Below, piece by piece: positions 43,901 through 53,486 of a DNA stretch of 64,000 bases. The notes under the pieces are model-generated. The model saw nothing but the letters and a program-made list of their open reading frames with translations, was not told where the DNA came from and searched no databases. Numbering within the stretch: the first letter of the stretch is position 1; each line of letters opens with the position of its first letter. The stretch is from NCBI GenBank assembly GCA_028712475.1, contig JAQTQB010000011.1:54116-118115 (forward strand). The letters run 5' to 3'. The stretch comes from Verrucomicrobiales bacterium (GTDB taxonomy: Bacteria; Verrucomicrobiota; Verrucomicrobiia; Limisphaerales; UBA11358). A program made the position numbers and the translations under genes.

Positions 43901-44851
43901 TTATTTCTTCAAGGCGGCCCGCACCGCAGCGAGTTGACCCGCCGAGCCAAGCAACTGGTTGCGGCTGGCGATGAACTTGGCGTATTCCTCGATGAATATC
44001 TTGCCCGGCGGACGGAAGTCGAACTCGGCCGGTTTGTCGCGGAAAAATTCCCGATGCACGCGCGTCCAGACCAGGCGTCCGTCCGTGTCAATGTTCACCT
44101 TGGTCACGCCCAGTTTGGCCGCCGGGAGATATTCGTTCGGATCCACGCCCATCGAACCGGCGATCTTGCCGCCGGCGGCATTGATGCGGTCCACTTCCTC
44201 CTTGGGCACGCTGGAGCTGCCGTGCATGACCAGCGGGAATCCGGGGAGACGGGCTTTGATCTTGGTCAGCACATCGAAGTGCAGCGATTGCTTGCCCTTG
44301 AATTTGAAGGCGCCGTGGCTGGTGCCAATGGCGCAGGCGAGCGAGTCGCAGCCGGTGGCCTTGACGAATTGCTCCGCTTCGGCGGGATCGGTCAGGCAGG
44401 CGTTGCCTTCCTCTACTTTGATGTCCTCCTCCACGCCGCCCAGCATGCCCAGTTCGGCCTCTACGCTGATCCCCTTGGCGTGCGCGCGATCCACGACGCG
44501 CTTGGTGATGGCGACGTTTTCGGCGAACGGATCATGCGACGCGTCAATCATCACGGAACTGAAAAACCCGGAGTCAATGCACTCGTAGCACGTCTGTTCG
44601 TCGCCGTGATCGAGATGCACGGCGAAGACCGATTCCGGGAAAATCTCCGCGGCGGAACGGATGATGGCTTCGAGCATGCGCTTGTCAGTGTATTTCCGCG
44701 CGCCTTTGGAGATCTGGATGATGAACGGCGCCTGGCTGTCCAGGCAGCCTTTGAACAGGCCCATGGTCTGCTCGGCGTTGTTGATGTTGTAGGCTCCAAT
44801 CGCATACTTGCCGTAAGCGATTTTGAAGAGCTGGTCAGTGGTGACGATCAT
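43901..44851 (-). CDS. fba: Class II fructose-bisphosphate aldolase
   Basis: 316 aa. It interconverts fructose 1,6-bisphosphate with the two triose phosphates using Zn. Visible are YAIGAYNINNAEQTMGLFKG, the zinc-ligand motif FAVHLDHGDEQTCYECIDSG, VMIDASHDPFAENV, VEAELGMLGGVEEDIKVEE, and the phosphate-binding LVMHGSSSVPKEEV and KVNIDTDGRLVWTR. It lies 119 bases upstream of glgP on the same strand; the region before it is a 374-bp gap. Confidence 0.95.
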   Translation of the reverse strand: MIVTTDQLFKIAYGKYAIGAYNINNAEQTMGLFKGCLDSQAPFIIQISKGARKYTDKRMLEAIIRSAAEIFPESVFAVHLDHGDEQTCYECIDSGFFSSVMIDASHDPFAENVAITKRVVDRAHAKGISVEAELGMLGGVEEDIKVEEGNACLTDPAEAEQFVKATGCDSLACAIGTSHGAFKFKGKQSLHFDVLTKIKARLPGFPLVMHGSSSVPKEEVDRINAAGGKIAGSMGVDPNEYLPAAKLGVTKVNIDTDGRLVWTRVHREFFRDKPAEFDFRPPGKIFIEEYAKFIASRNQLLGSAGQLAAVRAALKK

Positions 44852-45225
44852 GGTATTTCTTTTGTTTGTATTATTTCAGTTGTGGTTTGTTAACTTGTTG
44901 GCGCAAAAAATAGCGGCACCGGCTTTAATGTCCGGCTTAACCCGGGAGTCCGTCAAGCTTTCACCTAAGCGGCCCGACGTTCCGGTCAGTTCGCTCACGA
45001 GCAAGCGGATGACGTTGTTGAGGACAGGACATAAGGTGGAGGCAAAGCGCGCTGCACCGGAGGCGGTCGAACTCATTGCATGCTTGGGTTGCAAATTGGT
45101 TTGTTTAGCCTGCATAGAAAGGTTCAGGTCGGAACCGGCGTGCCGCCAGACACCCCACGAACAATAATTACTTTCATGTTTCGGCTGTTCATTTTGGCTT
45201 CAATAACTGTGTTTGGTGTTCTGGC
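44852..45225. other. Intergenic gap with no recognised feature
   Basis: 374 bases between the aldolase start and the GH13 stop. It contains the aldolase promoter region by position. Short open frames on both strands have no family resemblance or clear ribosome sites. I see no RNA gene, repeat or terminator that I can support. Confidence 0.5.
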
Positions 45226-46704
45226 TCACAATGCATGCACTTGGAACAGGTGGCATTTCCACGGCCCCAGCTCGACGTAGAAACCGGCATCCCGCATCTC
45301 GTCGCCGCTTCGGTCGTAGGCTTCGCCCGTTAGCACATCGTTAAGGCGCCACTGCTTTCCCTTCAATTGATCGCATGGCACTTGGACACGCGCCTGGGCG
45401 ATTCCGTCAGAATAATTCACGACGGTGAGCCAACATTCATGGTTCTTGACCCAGCACCATGTGAGAATCTTCTGGCAGCTCTGGTTGTCAGGCCAGCCGC
45501 GCCGATCGCAGAAACACCAGTCACCATTCCGAAGGGCATCACGACTTGTCGCTTTCAGCAGGCGTCCGTAAAAGGCCGCGAGGTCAGCATCAACCGGCTC
45601 GGCCGGGCAACGACCCAGAAAGACTGGCAACCGCACTTTCCGGCCCTCGAATTGCCCTTCGTGCAGCAGTCTGGCTCCGGGGAGAGTAAGAATCACCACG
45701 GCCGCTGCGCGCTCTTTGCCGGACAAAAAAGTGACGGCAGCCCGAGACTCGTCATGGTTCTCAATGAACCGGACCATTCTTTGCTGATAAGAAAATTCTG
45801 CCAGCAGGTGCTGGCGAACGCTATCGGCGTCCCCGTGTTCCATCCGGTCATAGAGTTTCTTGTCGTAGCAATAATCAAAACCCTGCTGTTGCAGTTCCCA
45901 CTCGAGGTCCCAGTAGGCCTCGGCGATGAATTGGAACTTAGGATGTCTTGCTTTGATCGCGGGGATCACCGTTGTCCAGTAATCCTTGTCCGGCTTGGCC
46001 CCGGCACGAGTCCCCCAAGTGCGCTCGAAGATATTATTCAGCATGAGCATCGCCATGTCGCAGCGGATGCCGTCGCACTGCCCGGCGATTTCCATGATCG
46101 TATCGATCACTGCCTGCCGCAGTCCCGGTTGAAAGGCGTTGAGTTGAAGCACATCAGGCCAGGCCGGGAAATAGGGATCACGGCCACAGGCAAATGTTTT
46201 TCCTCCCGCCTCGACGAACGACGCCGGATCGTTCTTCGCATCGTCCGGGTTTCCCTGGATCAAGCATTCCGGATGATCACCGACCCAAGGGTGATCCGGA
46301 GCGATGTGGTTCGGCACAAAATCGAGAATGAGACGAATGCCGTGACTGGCGAGCGCTTTACGAGCGGCGGCAAGCCCCTTTGGCCCCCCGAGATTTTCAT
46401 CCACGACATAGCGGCGCACACAGTAGGGCGAGCCGACGTTGTCCTGCGCCGCAAAATCAGGGAGTGCCCGCCTGAAATCCGCAAGGAGCCCCTGGTTGCG
46501 CATGGAGATTTCAATTCCAGCAGGGCTTCGCTCCCAAACGCCCATGAACCAGACAGCGTCAAAACCGCCGGAAGCAAGCTGATCCCACTCCGCCTGGGGC
46601 ACCGTGGCAAGGTTCACTGACCGTTTGTATTTCCGGCTCAAATCACCCAGCCAGACCCAGGTGTTGATTTCATAAATGACAGGATGCCTGGCCCATGTTT
46701 TCAT
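45226..46704 (-). CDS. Alpha-amylase family glycosidase (GH13)
   Basis: 492 aa. The GH13 barrel is shown by DFVPNHIAPDHPW (region I), GIRCDMAML with the nucleophile Asp216, FQFIAEAYWDLEWE with the acid Glu262, and FIENHDESRAA with Asp318. No signal peptide is seen, so it probably acts on internal alpha-glucans; the product specificity is unclear. Its start overlaps the stop of the GH63-like gene by ATGA, so the two enzymes are translated together. Confidence 0.92.
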   Translation of the reverse strand: MKTWARHPVIYEINTWVWLGDLSRKYKRSVNLATVPQAEWDQLASGGFDAVWFMGVWERSPAGIEISMRNQGLLADFRRALPDFAAQDNVGSPYCVRRYVVDENLGGPKGLAAARKALASHGIRLILDFVPNHIAPDHPWVGDHPECLIQGNPDDAKNDPASFVEAGGKTFACGRDPYFPAWPDVLQLNAFQPGLRQAVIDTIMEIAGQCDGIRCDMAMLMLNNIFERTWGTRAGAKPDKDYWTTVIPAIKARHPKFQFIAEAYWDLEWELQQQGFDYCYDKKLYDRMEHGDADSVRQHLLAEFSYQQRMVRFIENHDESRAAVTFLSGKERAAAVVILTLPGARLLHEGQFEGRKVRLPVFLGRCPAEPVDADLAAFYGRLLKATSRDALRNGDWCFCDRRGWPDNQSCQKILTWCWVKNHECWLTVVNYSDGIAQARVQVPCDQLKGKQWRLNDVLTGEAYDRSGDEMRDAGFYVELGPWKCHLFQVHAL

Positions 46705-49448
46705 GTCTGCTCACTTCCGGCGGCGCGGATGCCCTCAACGAACCCCGCCTGCTTGCCACCCTCCAAGGCGCGCTTGGCATCCAGCAGGCCGAATAACTGG
46801 ATGGTCTTGGCCACGAGCCCGGTCCAGCCGGTCTGATGGCTGGCACCAAGGCCGGCGCCGTTGTCGCCATGGAAGTATTCAAAGAAGAGGATGTGGTCGC
46901 GCCAGTGAGGATCGTTCTGAAACTTCTCGCTGCCGCCATAGACGGGGCGTCGTCCATTTTCATCGCGCAAAAAAATCCGGCCGAGCCGATCCGCGATCTC
47001 CTTGGCGACGTCGAACAGGTTCATCATATTCCCGGAGCCCGTGGGGCACTCGATCTTGAAGGTGTCGCCGTAGTAGAGGTAGAAGTTCAAGAGCGCGCGA
47101 ACAATCATCACGTTCACCGGCATCCAGATCGGTCCACGCCAGTTGGAATTGCCGCCGAACATCCCGGTGTTCGACTCCGCCGGCAGGTAGTCCACCCGAT
47201 ACTCCTGGCCTTGCACATGGAAGATATATGGATGTTTTGCGTGAAACTTGGAAAGCGCACGGATGCCGTAGGGGCTAAGGAATTCATTTTCATCGAGCAT
47301 CTTGGTCAGGATCCGGCGCAGCCGCTCCGGAGTAACCAGGGCGATGATGCCCCGCTCGGCCACGCCCAGGTGTCCTGGGCCTGCGGGATGCATGGACTCC
47401 CGGAGTTCGGGCATCCGGCGCAGCCGCTCTTGGATCAGCGTCATCGTCCGGGGGATGCGCTGCCGCTGCCATTGTTCAATGACCGTCGTGGCGCACAGCG
47501 GGAGGAGCCCGACCATCGAGCGCACCTTGAGCCGCGTGGCGCTCCCATCCGGGAGCCGCAGCAGGTCGTAATAGAAACCGTCCTCCTCGTCCCACATGCT
47601 GTCCTGCCCGGGGCGGTTCATGGCCGAGGCGATATAATAGAAGTGTTCGGCGAACTTCAAAACCATGTCCTCGTAGATCGGGTCGTGGGCGGCGAGCTCC
47701 ACGGCGAGCTCCAGCATGTTCTGACTGAAAAGAGCCATCCACGCCGTGCCATCCGCCTGCTCCAAGTGGCCGCCGGTCGGCAGCGGGGCGCTACGGTCGA
47801 AGACGCCGATGTTGTCGAGGCCAAGGAAGCCACCTTCAAAAACGTTCTTGCCGAAGCGATCCTTGCGGTTCACCCACCAGGTAAAATTCAACAGAAGCTT
47901 GTTGAACGTCGCCCTAAGGAAATCGAGATCCATCTCGCCTCGCAGGGACTGTTCGGTGCGGTGCAAAAAGAGCGTCGCGAAGGCGTGAACCGGAGGATTC
48001 ACGTCGCTGAAGTTCCACTCATAGGCGGGCATCTGGCCACTGGGGTGCAGATAGACGCCTTTCAACATCAGTTTCATCTGACCCTTGGCGAAGTCGGGAT
48101 CCACGATGGAGAGGGGGAGGGTGTGGAAGGCGAGATCCCAGGCCGCATACCAGGGATACTCCCACTTGTCTGGCATGGAGATGATGTCCTCGTTCATCAT
48201 GTGGAACCACTCCGAGTTCCGGGCGTTTTTATATCCGGTGTGAAGAGGGTTTGAATGATGCTCGTCCAGCCAGTTGTCTCCGTCGAAGAAATAGAATTGC
48301 TTGCTCCAGAGCATGCCGGCGATGGCCTGGCGCATGACGTTGGCCTGATCGGCACTAAGCGCTGGCGGCGTGACCGATTTATAAAATTCATCGGCTTCAC
48401 GAAGCCGGCCGGCGAAGACCTCGTCAAATTGCTTGCCGAACGGCTTGCCCTTCTGCTCCACAGAACTGTTGGTGAGCCGCAGACGGATCACTTTGCTCTG
48501 ACCGGCACCGACACTGACCCTGTAGTGCGCGGCGACCTTGGTGCCCTGTTTGCCTGGGTTCACTGCGCCCCGATTGCCCTGAACCACGCAGTCGTTGATG
48601 CCGTCCTTGACGTAGGGGCTCTCGTTCTTTTGCCCGGCGAAAAGCCGCGCATGGTTGGTTTCATTCTCGGTGAAGAGCAGCGGCACCTCGCCCTCGCAGG
48701 AAAGGACAAATTCACCCAGCAACGGATGTGTGGCGGCGACCACGCTCCCGACCGCCGGCGCCTTGATCTGCTTGAGGGTGGGTTTGCTGGCCGCCCGGCT
48801 GGATTCGGCGATCCACGACGACCAGTCGTTCCGGAACCAGAGCGTCGGCAGGAGATGCAGTTCGGCCGCGTCCGGCCCCCGGTTGACTGCGGTGATTTTC
48901 ACCAGAATGTCATCCGCACCGTCCTTCGCATATTCCACGAAGACGTCGAAATAGCGGTCATCTTTAAACACACCTGTGTCGAGAAGTTCATACTCCATCT
49001 CGTCCCGGGTGCGACGCCGGTTGGTCTCCAACAAATCCCCGTAGGGGTAGGCCGCCTGCGGATATTTGTAGAGATACTTCATGTAAGAATGCGTCGGCGT
49101 GCTGTCGAGATAGAAGTAATACTCCTTCACGTCCTCGCCGTGATTGCCCTCGCTGTTGGTGAGGCCGAAGAGCCGTTCCTTGAGAATGGGATCCTTGCCA
49201 TTCCAGAGCGCGAGCGCGAAACATAGGCGCTGCTTGTCGTCGGAAATGCCGGCGATGCCGTCCTCGCCCCAGCGGTAGGCTCGCGAACGGGCATGGTCGT
49301 GGGTAAAAAAATTCCAGGCGTCACCCCCCTCGCTATAATCTTCGCGCACTGTTCCCCATTGGCGCTCACTAAGGTAGGGGCCCCACTTTTTCCAGGCGAC
49401 CTTCTGTTCGCGGGCCGCTTCCAGTCGGATATGTTCGGCGGTTTTCAT
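46701..49448 (-). CDS. GH63-like glucosidase
   Basis: 915 aa from the ATG at 49448, preceded by AAAGGA. The protein resembles the bacterial MGH1-type/GH63-like glucosidases: RLEAAREQKVAWKKWGPYLSERQWGTVREDYS at the start, FFTHDHARSRAYRWGEDG, then an (alpha/alpha)6 catalytic region with WDLAFHTLPLSIVDPDFAK and a late WRGPIWMPVNVMIVRAL. No signal peptide is present. Members release glucose or mannose from alpha-linked substrates. It is co-translated with the downstream GH13 gene. Confidence 0.9.
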   Translation of the reverse strand: MKTAEHIRLEAAREQKVAWKKWGPYLSERQWGTVREDYSEGGDAWNFFTHDHARSRAYRWGEDGIAGISDDKQRLCFALALWNGKDPILKERLFGLTNSEGNHGEDVKEYYFYLDSTPTHSYMKYLYKYPQAAYPYGDLLETNRRRTRDEMEYELLDTGVFKDDRYFDVFVEYAKDGADDILVKITAVNRGPDAAELHLLPTLWFRNDWSSWIAESSRAASKPTLKQIKAPAVGSVVAATHPLLGEFVLSCEGEVPLLFTENETNHARLFAGQKNESPYVKDGINDCVVQGNRGAVNPGKQGTKVAAHYRVSVGAGQSKVIRLRLTNSSVEQKGKPFGKQFDEVFAGRLREADEFYKSVTPPALSADQANVMRQAIAGMLWSKQFYFFDGDNWLDEHHSNPLHTGYKNARNSEWFHMMNEDIISMPDKWEYPWYAAWDLAFHTLPLSIVDPDFAKGQMKLMLKGVYLHPSGQMPAYEWNFSDVNPPVHAFATLFLHRTEQSLRGEMDLDFLRATFNKLLLNFTWWVNRKDRFGKNVFEGGFLGLDNIGVFDRSAPLPTGGHLEQADGTAWMALFSQNMLELAVELAAHDPIYEDMVLKFAEHFYYIASAMNRPGQDSMWDEEDGFYYDLLRLPDGSATRLKVRSMVGLLPLCATTVIEQWQRQRIPRTMTLIQERLRRMPELRESMHPAGPGHLGVAERGIIALVTPERLRRILTKMLDENEFLSPYGIRALSKFHAKHPYIFHVQGQEYRVDYLPAESNTGMFGGNSNWRGPIWMPVNVMIVRALLNFYLYYGDTFKIECPTGSGNMMNLFDVAKEIADRLGRIFLRDENGRRPVYGGSEKFQNDPHWRDHILFFEYFHGDNGAGLGASHQTGWTGLVAKTIQLFGLLDAKRALEGGKQAGFVEGIRAAGSEQT

Positions 49449-49498
49449 TGTCTGGTCCTTTCTTTTGTCAAACGCTTGAGTCAGTTGCCATATTCTCA

Positions 49499-50578
49499 TT
49501 ATTGCGCCGGGATGGTGACCAACGGCAGCGGTTCCTTTTCGCCAGTATCCGCCAGCGTGAACAGCAGCATCATGAACGAAAAGGTGCGCTTGGATTTCAA
49601 GTCGCGGTCGTCAATCCAATACCAGTTGCCGCGATACGGGATGGCCACGAACGCATCTTTCGGCGCATCCTTGGCACTGCAAACTTTGATCAGCCTGGGC
49701 GCACTGACGCCGTTGGTCATGGTTTCCCAGCCGGGTGTGGCGCGGCCTTGGGCTACATCTGCTGCCGGCACCTCCACCTGCGAAGCCAGGGTGGCCAACT
49801 GCTGCATCATCGAACGGGTGAGCATGGCCACCTCCCGGTCGTTGGTAGGATTAGAGCCGAACACCAGCTTGATTTCCTCGGCATCCGGATCGAGCCGCAG
49901 CAGCTTGCGCAGTTCGTGGATGTCGGCGAGCGTCTCCGGCGAAATGTCCTTGGAACGGAACGTCAGGATGGTGGTCTGCTGGCTGACGGTGTCCTGTTTG
50001 ACGCGCATGGCGACGGCGCCGGAAAGCTGGATCTTGCGCATCAGTTGCAACACGCGCATGAAACCAGGATCCGGCGGCGTGACCCCGTTGACGGAAGTGC
50101 CCTGATTTTTCAGGCCGTTCATTTCCGACACTGTGGCGAACAGCACCCCATCGGCCGGCCAGCCGGATTGGATGGTGAAGAACACGGCGTCCGGCGGCAA
50201 CGGCGTCATCAGGCCCTTGATGAATTTATTGCCGGTCAGCGGCGTGTAGGTGACCGTGGGACGGTCGGTGTATTGGCCCTGCGCGCCCAGCGCCATCGAG
50301 CCATTGGCCTGACCGATGGAGGGCCAGTTCACAGTGCCGCCGGCGGAGGCCGTGGTCTGGAGCGTGTAGCCGGAAACAATCTGGCCCACGTCCACAAAGA
50401 TTGGCGGGTCAAGGTAGCGCAGTTTGACAATGTTGAGCAAGGTCTGGCGCTTCCAAGATTCGCCGAGCGATGAGCTGTAGTCAAAGCGATCGCGCGCGAC
50501 GCTGCCCGGCCCGATGGAATGGCAGCCGGTTAATACCAGCACGACGCCAATCATGGCCAGGAGTATTTTTTGATTCAT
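49499..50578 (-). CDS. Hypothetical lipoprotein
   Basis: 359 aa from the ATG at 50578. A lipoprotein signal (QKILLAMIGVVLVLTGC) is followed by SSLGESWKRQTLLNIVKLRYLDPPIFVDVG, a segment I associate with uncharacterised lipoproteins from several phyla, and a C-terminal IPYRGNWYWIDDRDLKSKRT. No catalytic motif is seen. It sits between the GH63-like gene and a DUF4410-like lipoprotein gene on the same strand. Confidence 0.7.
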   Translation of the reverse strand: MNQKILLAMIGVVLVLTGCHSIGPGSVARDRFDYSSSLGESWKRQTLLNIVKLRYLDPPIFVDVGQIVSGYTLQTTASAGGTVNWPSIGQANGSMALGAQGQYTDRPTVTYTPLTGNKFIKGLMTPLPPDAVFFTIQSGWPADGVLFATVSEMNGLKNQGTSVNGVTPPDPGFMRVLQLMRKIQLSGAVAMRVKQDTVSQQTTILTFRSKDISPETLADIHELRKLLRLDPDAEEIKLVFGSNPTNDREVAMLTRSMMQQLATLASQVEVPAADVAQGRATPGWETMTNGVSAPRLIKVCSAKDAPKDAFVAIPYRGNWYWIDDRDLKSKRTFSFMMLLFTLADTGEKEPLPLVTIPAQ

Positions 50579-50632
50579 GTTTCCTTTCCATACCACAGGC
50601 CAATTCTGGTCGCGGTGATGATTGTGTCACAT

Positions 50633-51349
50633 TCAATTAATCCAGCCCTCTTCCTTGAATCGTTTCTTCATCAGTTCCGCGATTTCTTTGGCAGTCTGCT
50701 TGGCCCGGCCTTCAACCTTGGAGCTGCCGCTGGCTTCTCCATAGACTTTCATGCCACCGCCGACGATGAGTCCCACCGGGCTGCCAGTGATCAGCCATGC
50801 GGCGCCACCCACAGCCATCCCCGGACCCTTGCTTCCCTCGGCGCCCATTGTGCCGGAGCCCAGTTTTCGGAGGCCGCTGGCAGTCATCTGGTAACCCTCC
50901 ACAACCGTGGTCAGTTCGGAGCCTCCGGAGCCAAAGCCGAGCGTCATGCGCTTGCCAGCGCTGCCCTGTTCGATGGAAACCAGATAGCCCCGGATCACGA
51001 TGTCGTTGACCTGTGGCGTCGTCGTCGTTGATATTTGCGTTGCCGGCAACCCCATCTCGTGAATCTCGCTGACCAATTGGGCGGCAATGGCCGAGCCCAA
51101 TTCACGACCCAGCGCGGCTTGCTCTTCGGTCGTGGCCCCCTCCGGCGCGGCAGCCTGGCCGGCCAACGCCGAGTCCGGCGGAACCTCGGCAGGCGTGGAG
51201 GCGAAATTGTAAACCAGAATGTTATTGGGCCGGGGCAATTTGTCATACACAAGCCGCTCGCGGTTGGAGACCTCGGTTGACGCGCACCCGGCCAGAAGGC
51301 CGATGACGCACCCGGCAAAAGCCAGGTTTAGAATGATGGATGATTTCAT
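50633..51349 (-). CDS. DUF4410-like lipoprotein
   Basis: 238 aa from the ATG at 51349, with a lipobox-type leader (IILNLAFAGCVIGLLAGC). The rest resembles DUF4410: PNNILVYNFASTPAEVP, then LVSEIHEMGLPAT, IVIRGYLVSIEQGSAGKRM and GFGSGGSELTTVVEGYQMT. A glycine-rich hydrophobic stretch (AVGGAAWLITGSPVGLIVGGG) follows. The function is unknown; it is probably in the envelope. Confidence 0.72.
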   Translation of the reverse strand: MKSSIILNLAFAGCVIGLLAGCASTEVSNRERLVYDKLPRPNNILVYNFASTPAEVPPDSALAGQAAAPEGATTEEQAALGRELGSAIAAQLVSEIHEMGLPATQISTTTTPQVNDIVIRGYLVSIEQGSAGKRMTLGFGSGGSELTTVVEGYQMTASGLRKLGSGTMGAEGSKGPGMAVGGAAWLITGSPVGLIVGGGMKVYGEASGSSKVEGRAKQTAKEIAELMKKRFKEEGWIN

Positions 51350-51449
51350 GATTGTGTCCTTTCTTTGGTTGGTGGTTTGATTGATTGATTTCACCCGTTG
51401 CCACGCGCACGGGCGCGGGCAGCGAGGCATTGTTCTGTGACGGCGGTTT

Positions 51450-51731
51450 TCATTTTGAGGCGCTTTCATCGGAGGTCAATATCCGGGCGCCTTTGATGGT
51501 GCCAAACGGCAGGGCGGCCGACGGCACCGAGCTGGCTTCGAGATACTTGATGCTGGACCAGGGAATAATGATGAGTTGTTGGTCCGTCTGGATGACCAGC
51601 TTGTCGGACTCTAATATCCGTTTGCCCGCCTCCACCACCGCCCCGAGGGAATTCTTTACCTGGGTGGGAAACGACACCTCCATTTTCGTGCCGTTGTTGA
51701 AGTGGATGGTCATGTTTTTGTCGTCGTTCAT
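51450..51731 (-). CDS. Small hypothetical protein
   Basis: 93 aa, no signal peptide. Beta-rich: MTIHFNNGTKMEVSFPTQV, then LVIQTDQQLIIIPWSSIKYLEAS. This looks like a small barrel or Sm-like strand set, but I cannot name a family. It lies between SulP and the DUF4410-like gene and is probably in their transcript. Confidence 0.6.
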   Translation of the reverse strand: MNDDKNMTIHFNNGTKMEVSFPTQVKNSLGAVVEAGKRILESDKLVIQTDQQLIIIPWSSIKYLEASSVPSAALPFGTIKGARILTSDESASK

Positions 51732-51752
51732 GGTGTTATGTGGTTGGCTTAT

Positions 51753-53486
51753 TTAATTGATGGGTTGTTTTTGAAATGCTTCCACGGCGTCGGCCAGCGA
51801 GGTGATGCGGTCAATGCCACCGAGGCGGGCGTCCACTCCTTCGCTGCGCAACCGCTCGCGCACCGACGAGCGCGCTTCCACAGCCTGAAACCGGATGCCG
51901 GCCGTTTTGAGTTCATCCGCCAGGGTGCCGAGCATTTGCGCACTGTGCAAATCCACGCGCGGGGCAGCCGAAAGGTCCAGCACCACCAATTTCGGTGGCG
52001 GGGTTTCGGCATGAACCCGGTCCAAAATGGTGTCGCGCACATGATCCATGTTGAAATAAATCAAGCCTGATTCCGGCCGGAAGATCAGCGCGCCGTGAAT
52101 CAGTTCGTTGTCCGGATGACGTTCACGATCGGAAAACCGCCGGGTGCCGGGGATGCGGCCTAGCTCGGCCACATGCGGCCGCGATGCGCGACGGATGAGC
52201 AACACCAGAGAGATGATCGCGCCGATCATCACGCCCCGCAGCAGGCCCTGCCCGAGAACACCCACAATAGCCGCGATCGCCACAAGAAATTCCGGGCGAT
52301 CCGCGCGCCAGAGGTGTTTGAGGGCGGAAACCTTGAACAGGCTGGCCACCGCCACCAGCACCACCGCCGCCAGCACCGGCTGGGGCAACGCGGACAGCAG
52401 GTGCGAAAAGAAAAGCACCACCACGAGAATGATTCCCGCCGCAAAAGCCCCGGACAGAGGTGTCCGCGCCCCGCCAGCTTCGTTGACGAGCGATTGCGAC
52501 ATGCCGCCGCTCACGGGAAACCCTCGACCCAATCCAGCGGCGAGGTTGGAAGCGGCGAGCGCCAGAAATTCCTGGTTCGCATCCAGCCGCCCGCCATGTT
52601 TGGCCGTGAACATGCGACCGATGGCGGCCGTCTCCACTGCGGCGAGCAGAAAACACGCGAAGGCCAGCGGCACCAAGCTGTTGAAGTCCTCCATCACAGC
52701 GTCCAAGCTGCCCAAGTCCATCGCCCCGGGCAGCCCGATGGGCGGCAGTCCCTGCGGCACTTCGCCCAGCAGCTTTACCCCGCGCGCCTCCAGACCGAGC
52801 AATCCCGAAGCCAGAATGCCGCCCACCACCACGAACAAGGCCACGGGTTTGTTCTTAAGGAAAATTTTCCCGATCACAAGCACTGCCAATGCGATGCCAC
52901 CAATCGTCAGTGACGTAGGATTAGTTTCATCCAGATGCTTGAGAAAGTTGCCGCTGTTCACCCAGAAATTGCCATGGGCGCCGTGGATGCCGAACAACTT
53001 GGGCAACTGGGTGCTGGCCAGAAAAAGCGCCACGCCGCACTTGAACCCCACCATGACGCTTTCGGAAATAAAATTGATGATTGAGCCCGCCTTGACGAGC
53101 CAGGCGATGAAGGCGATGAGCGCCACGAGCAAGGCCGTAGCCGCCGCCAGTGCGCCAAAACGGGTCGTGTCGCCGCCGGCAATCTCGCCCAGCGAAGCGC
53201 CGACGAGCAGGGAAATGGCGGAAGTGACAGTGATGGTCGTGTGACGCGAACTGCAAAACAACCAGAAGACCAGCCCGCCAAAAAGGCACGCGTAGAGTCC
53301 CGCCTGGGGTGGCAGGTTGGCCAGCGACGCGTCACCCAACCCGGCCGGCAGCAGGTAGGCGCCGAGCGTGATGCCCGCGACGACGTCGCCCCGCAGCCAT
53401 GTCTTGTCATACTTGCGCAGCCAGCCGAGGGCGGGAATCCACCGCGCCAGCACGGGCGTAGAAGTTGGCGAAGAAGCTGTCTTCAT
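51753..53486 (-). CDS. SulP family anion transporter with STAS domain
   Basis: 577 aa from the ATG at 53486. N-terminal ALGWLRKYDKTWLRGDVVAGITLGAYLLPAG and LYACLFGGLVFWLFCSSRHTTI are typical of SulP transporters, with about ten to twelve membrane segments. The C-terminal 110 residues form a STAS domain (LIYFNMDHVRDTILDRV, then VVLDLSAAPRVDLHSAQML). The substrate may be sulfate, bicarbonate or another anion. Its start overlaps the AI-2E gene by four bases. Confidence 0.9.
   Translation of the reverse strand: MKTASSPTSTPVLARWIPALGWLRKYDKTWLRGDVVAGITLGAYLLPAGLGDASLANLPPQAGLYACLFGGLVFWLFCSSRHTTITVTSAISLLVGASLGEIAGGDTTRFGALAAATALLVALIAFIAWLVKAGSIINFISESVMVGFKCGVALFLASTQLPKLFGIHGAHGNFWVNSGNFLKHLDETNPTSLTIGGIALAVLVIGKIFLKNKPVALFVVVGGILASGLLGLEARGVKLLGEVPQGLPPIGLPGAMDLGSLDAVMEDFNSLVPLAFACFLLAAVETAAIGRMFTAKHGGRLDANQEFLALAASNLAAGLGRGFPVSGGMSQSLVNEAGGARTPLSGAFAAGIILVVVLFFSHLLSALPQPVLAAVVLVAVASLFKVSALKHLWRADRPEFLVAIAAIVGVLGQGLLRGVMIGAIISLVLLIRRASRPHVAELGRIPGTRRFSDRERHPDNELIHGALIFRPESGLIYFNMDHVRDTILDRVHAETPPPKLVVLDLSAAPRVDLHSAQMLGTLADELKTAGIRFQAVEARSSVRERLRSEGVDARLGGIDRITSLADAVEAFQKQPIN

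Noticed and set aside
44876..45280. Small frames in the gap between the aldolase and GH13 genes
   Set aside because: No family similarity, no ribosome site and overlapping frames on both strands.
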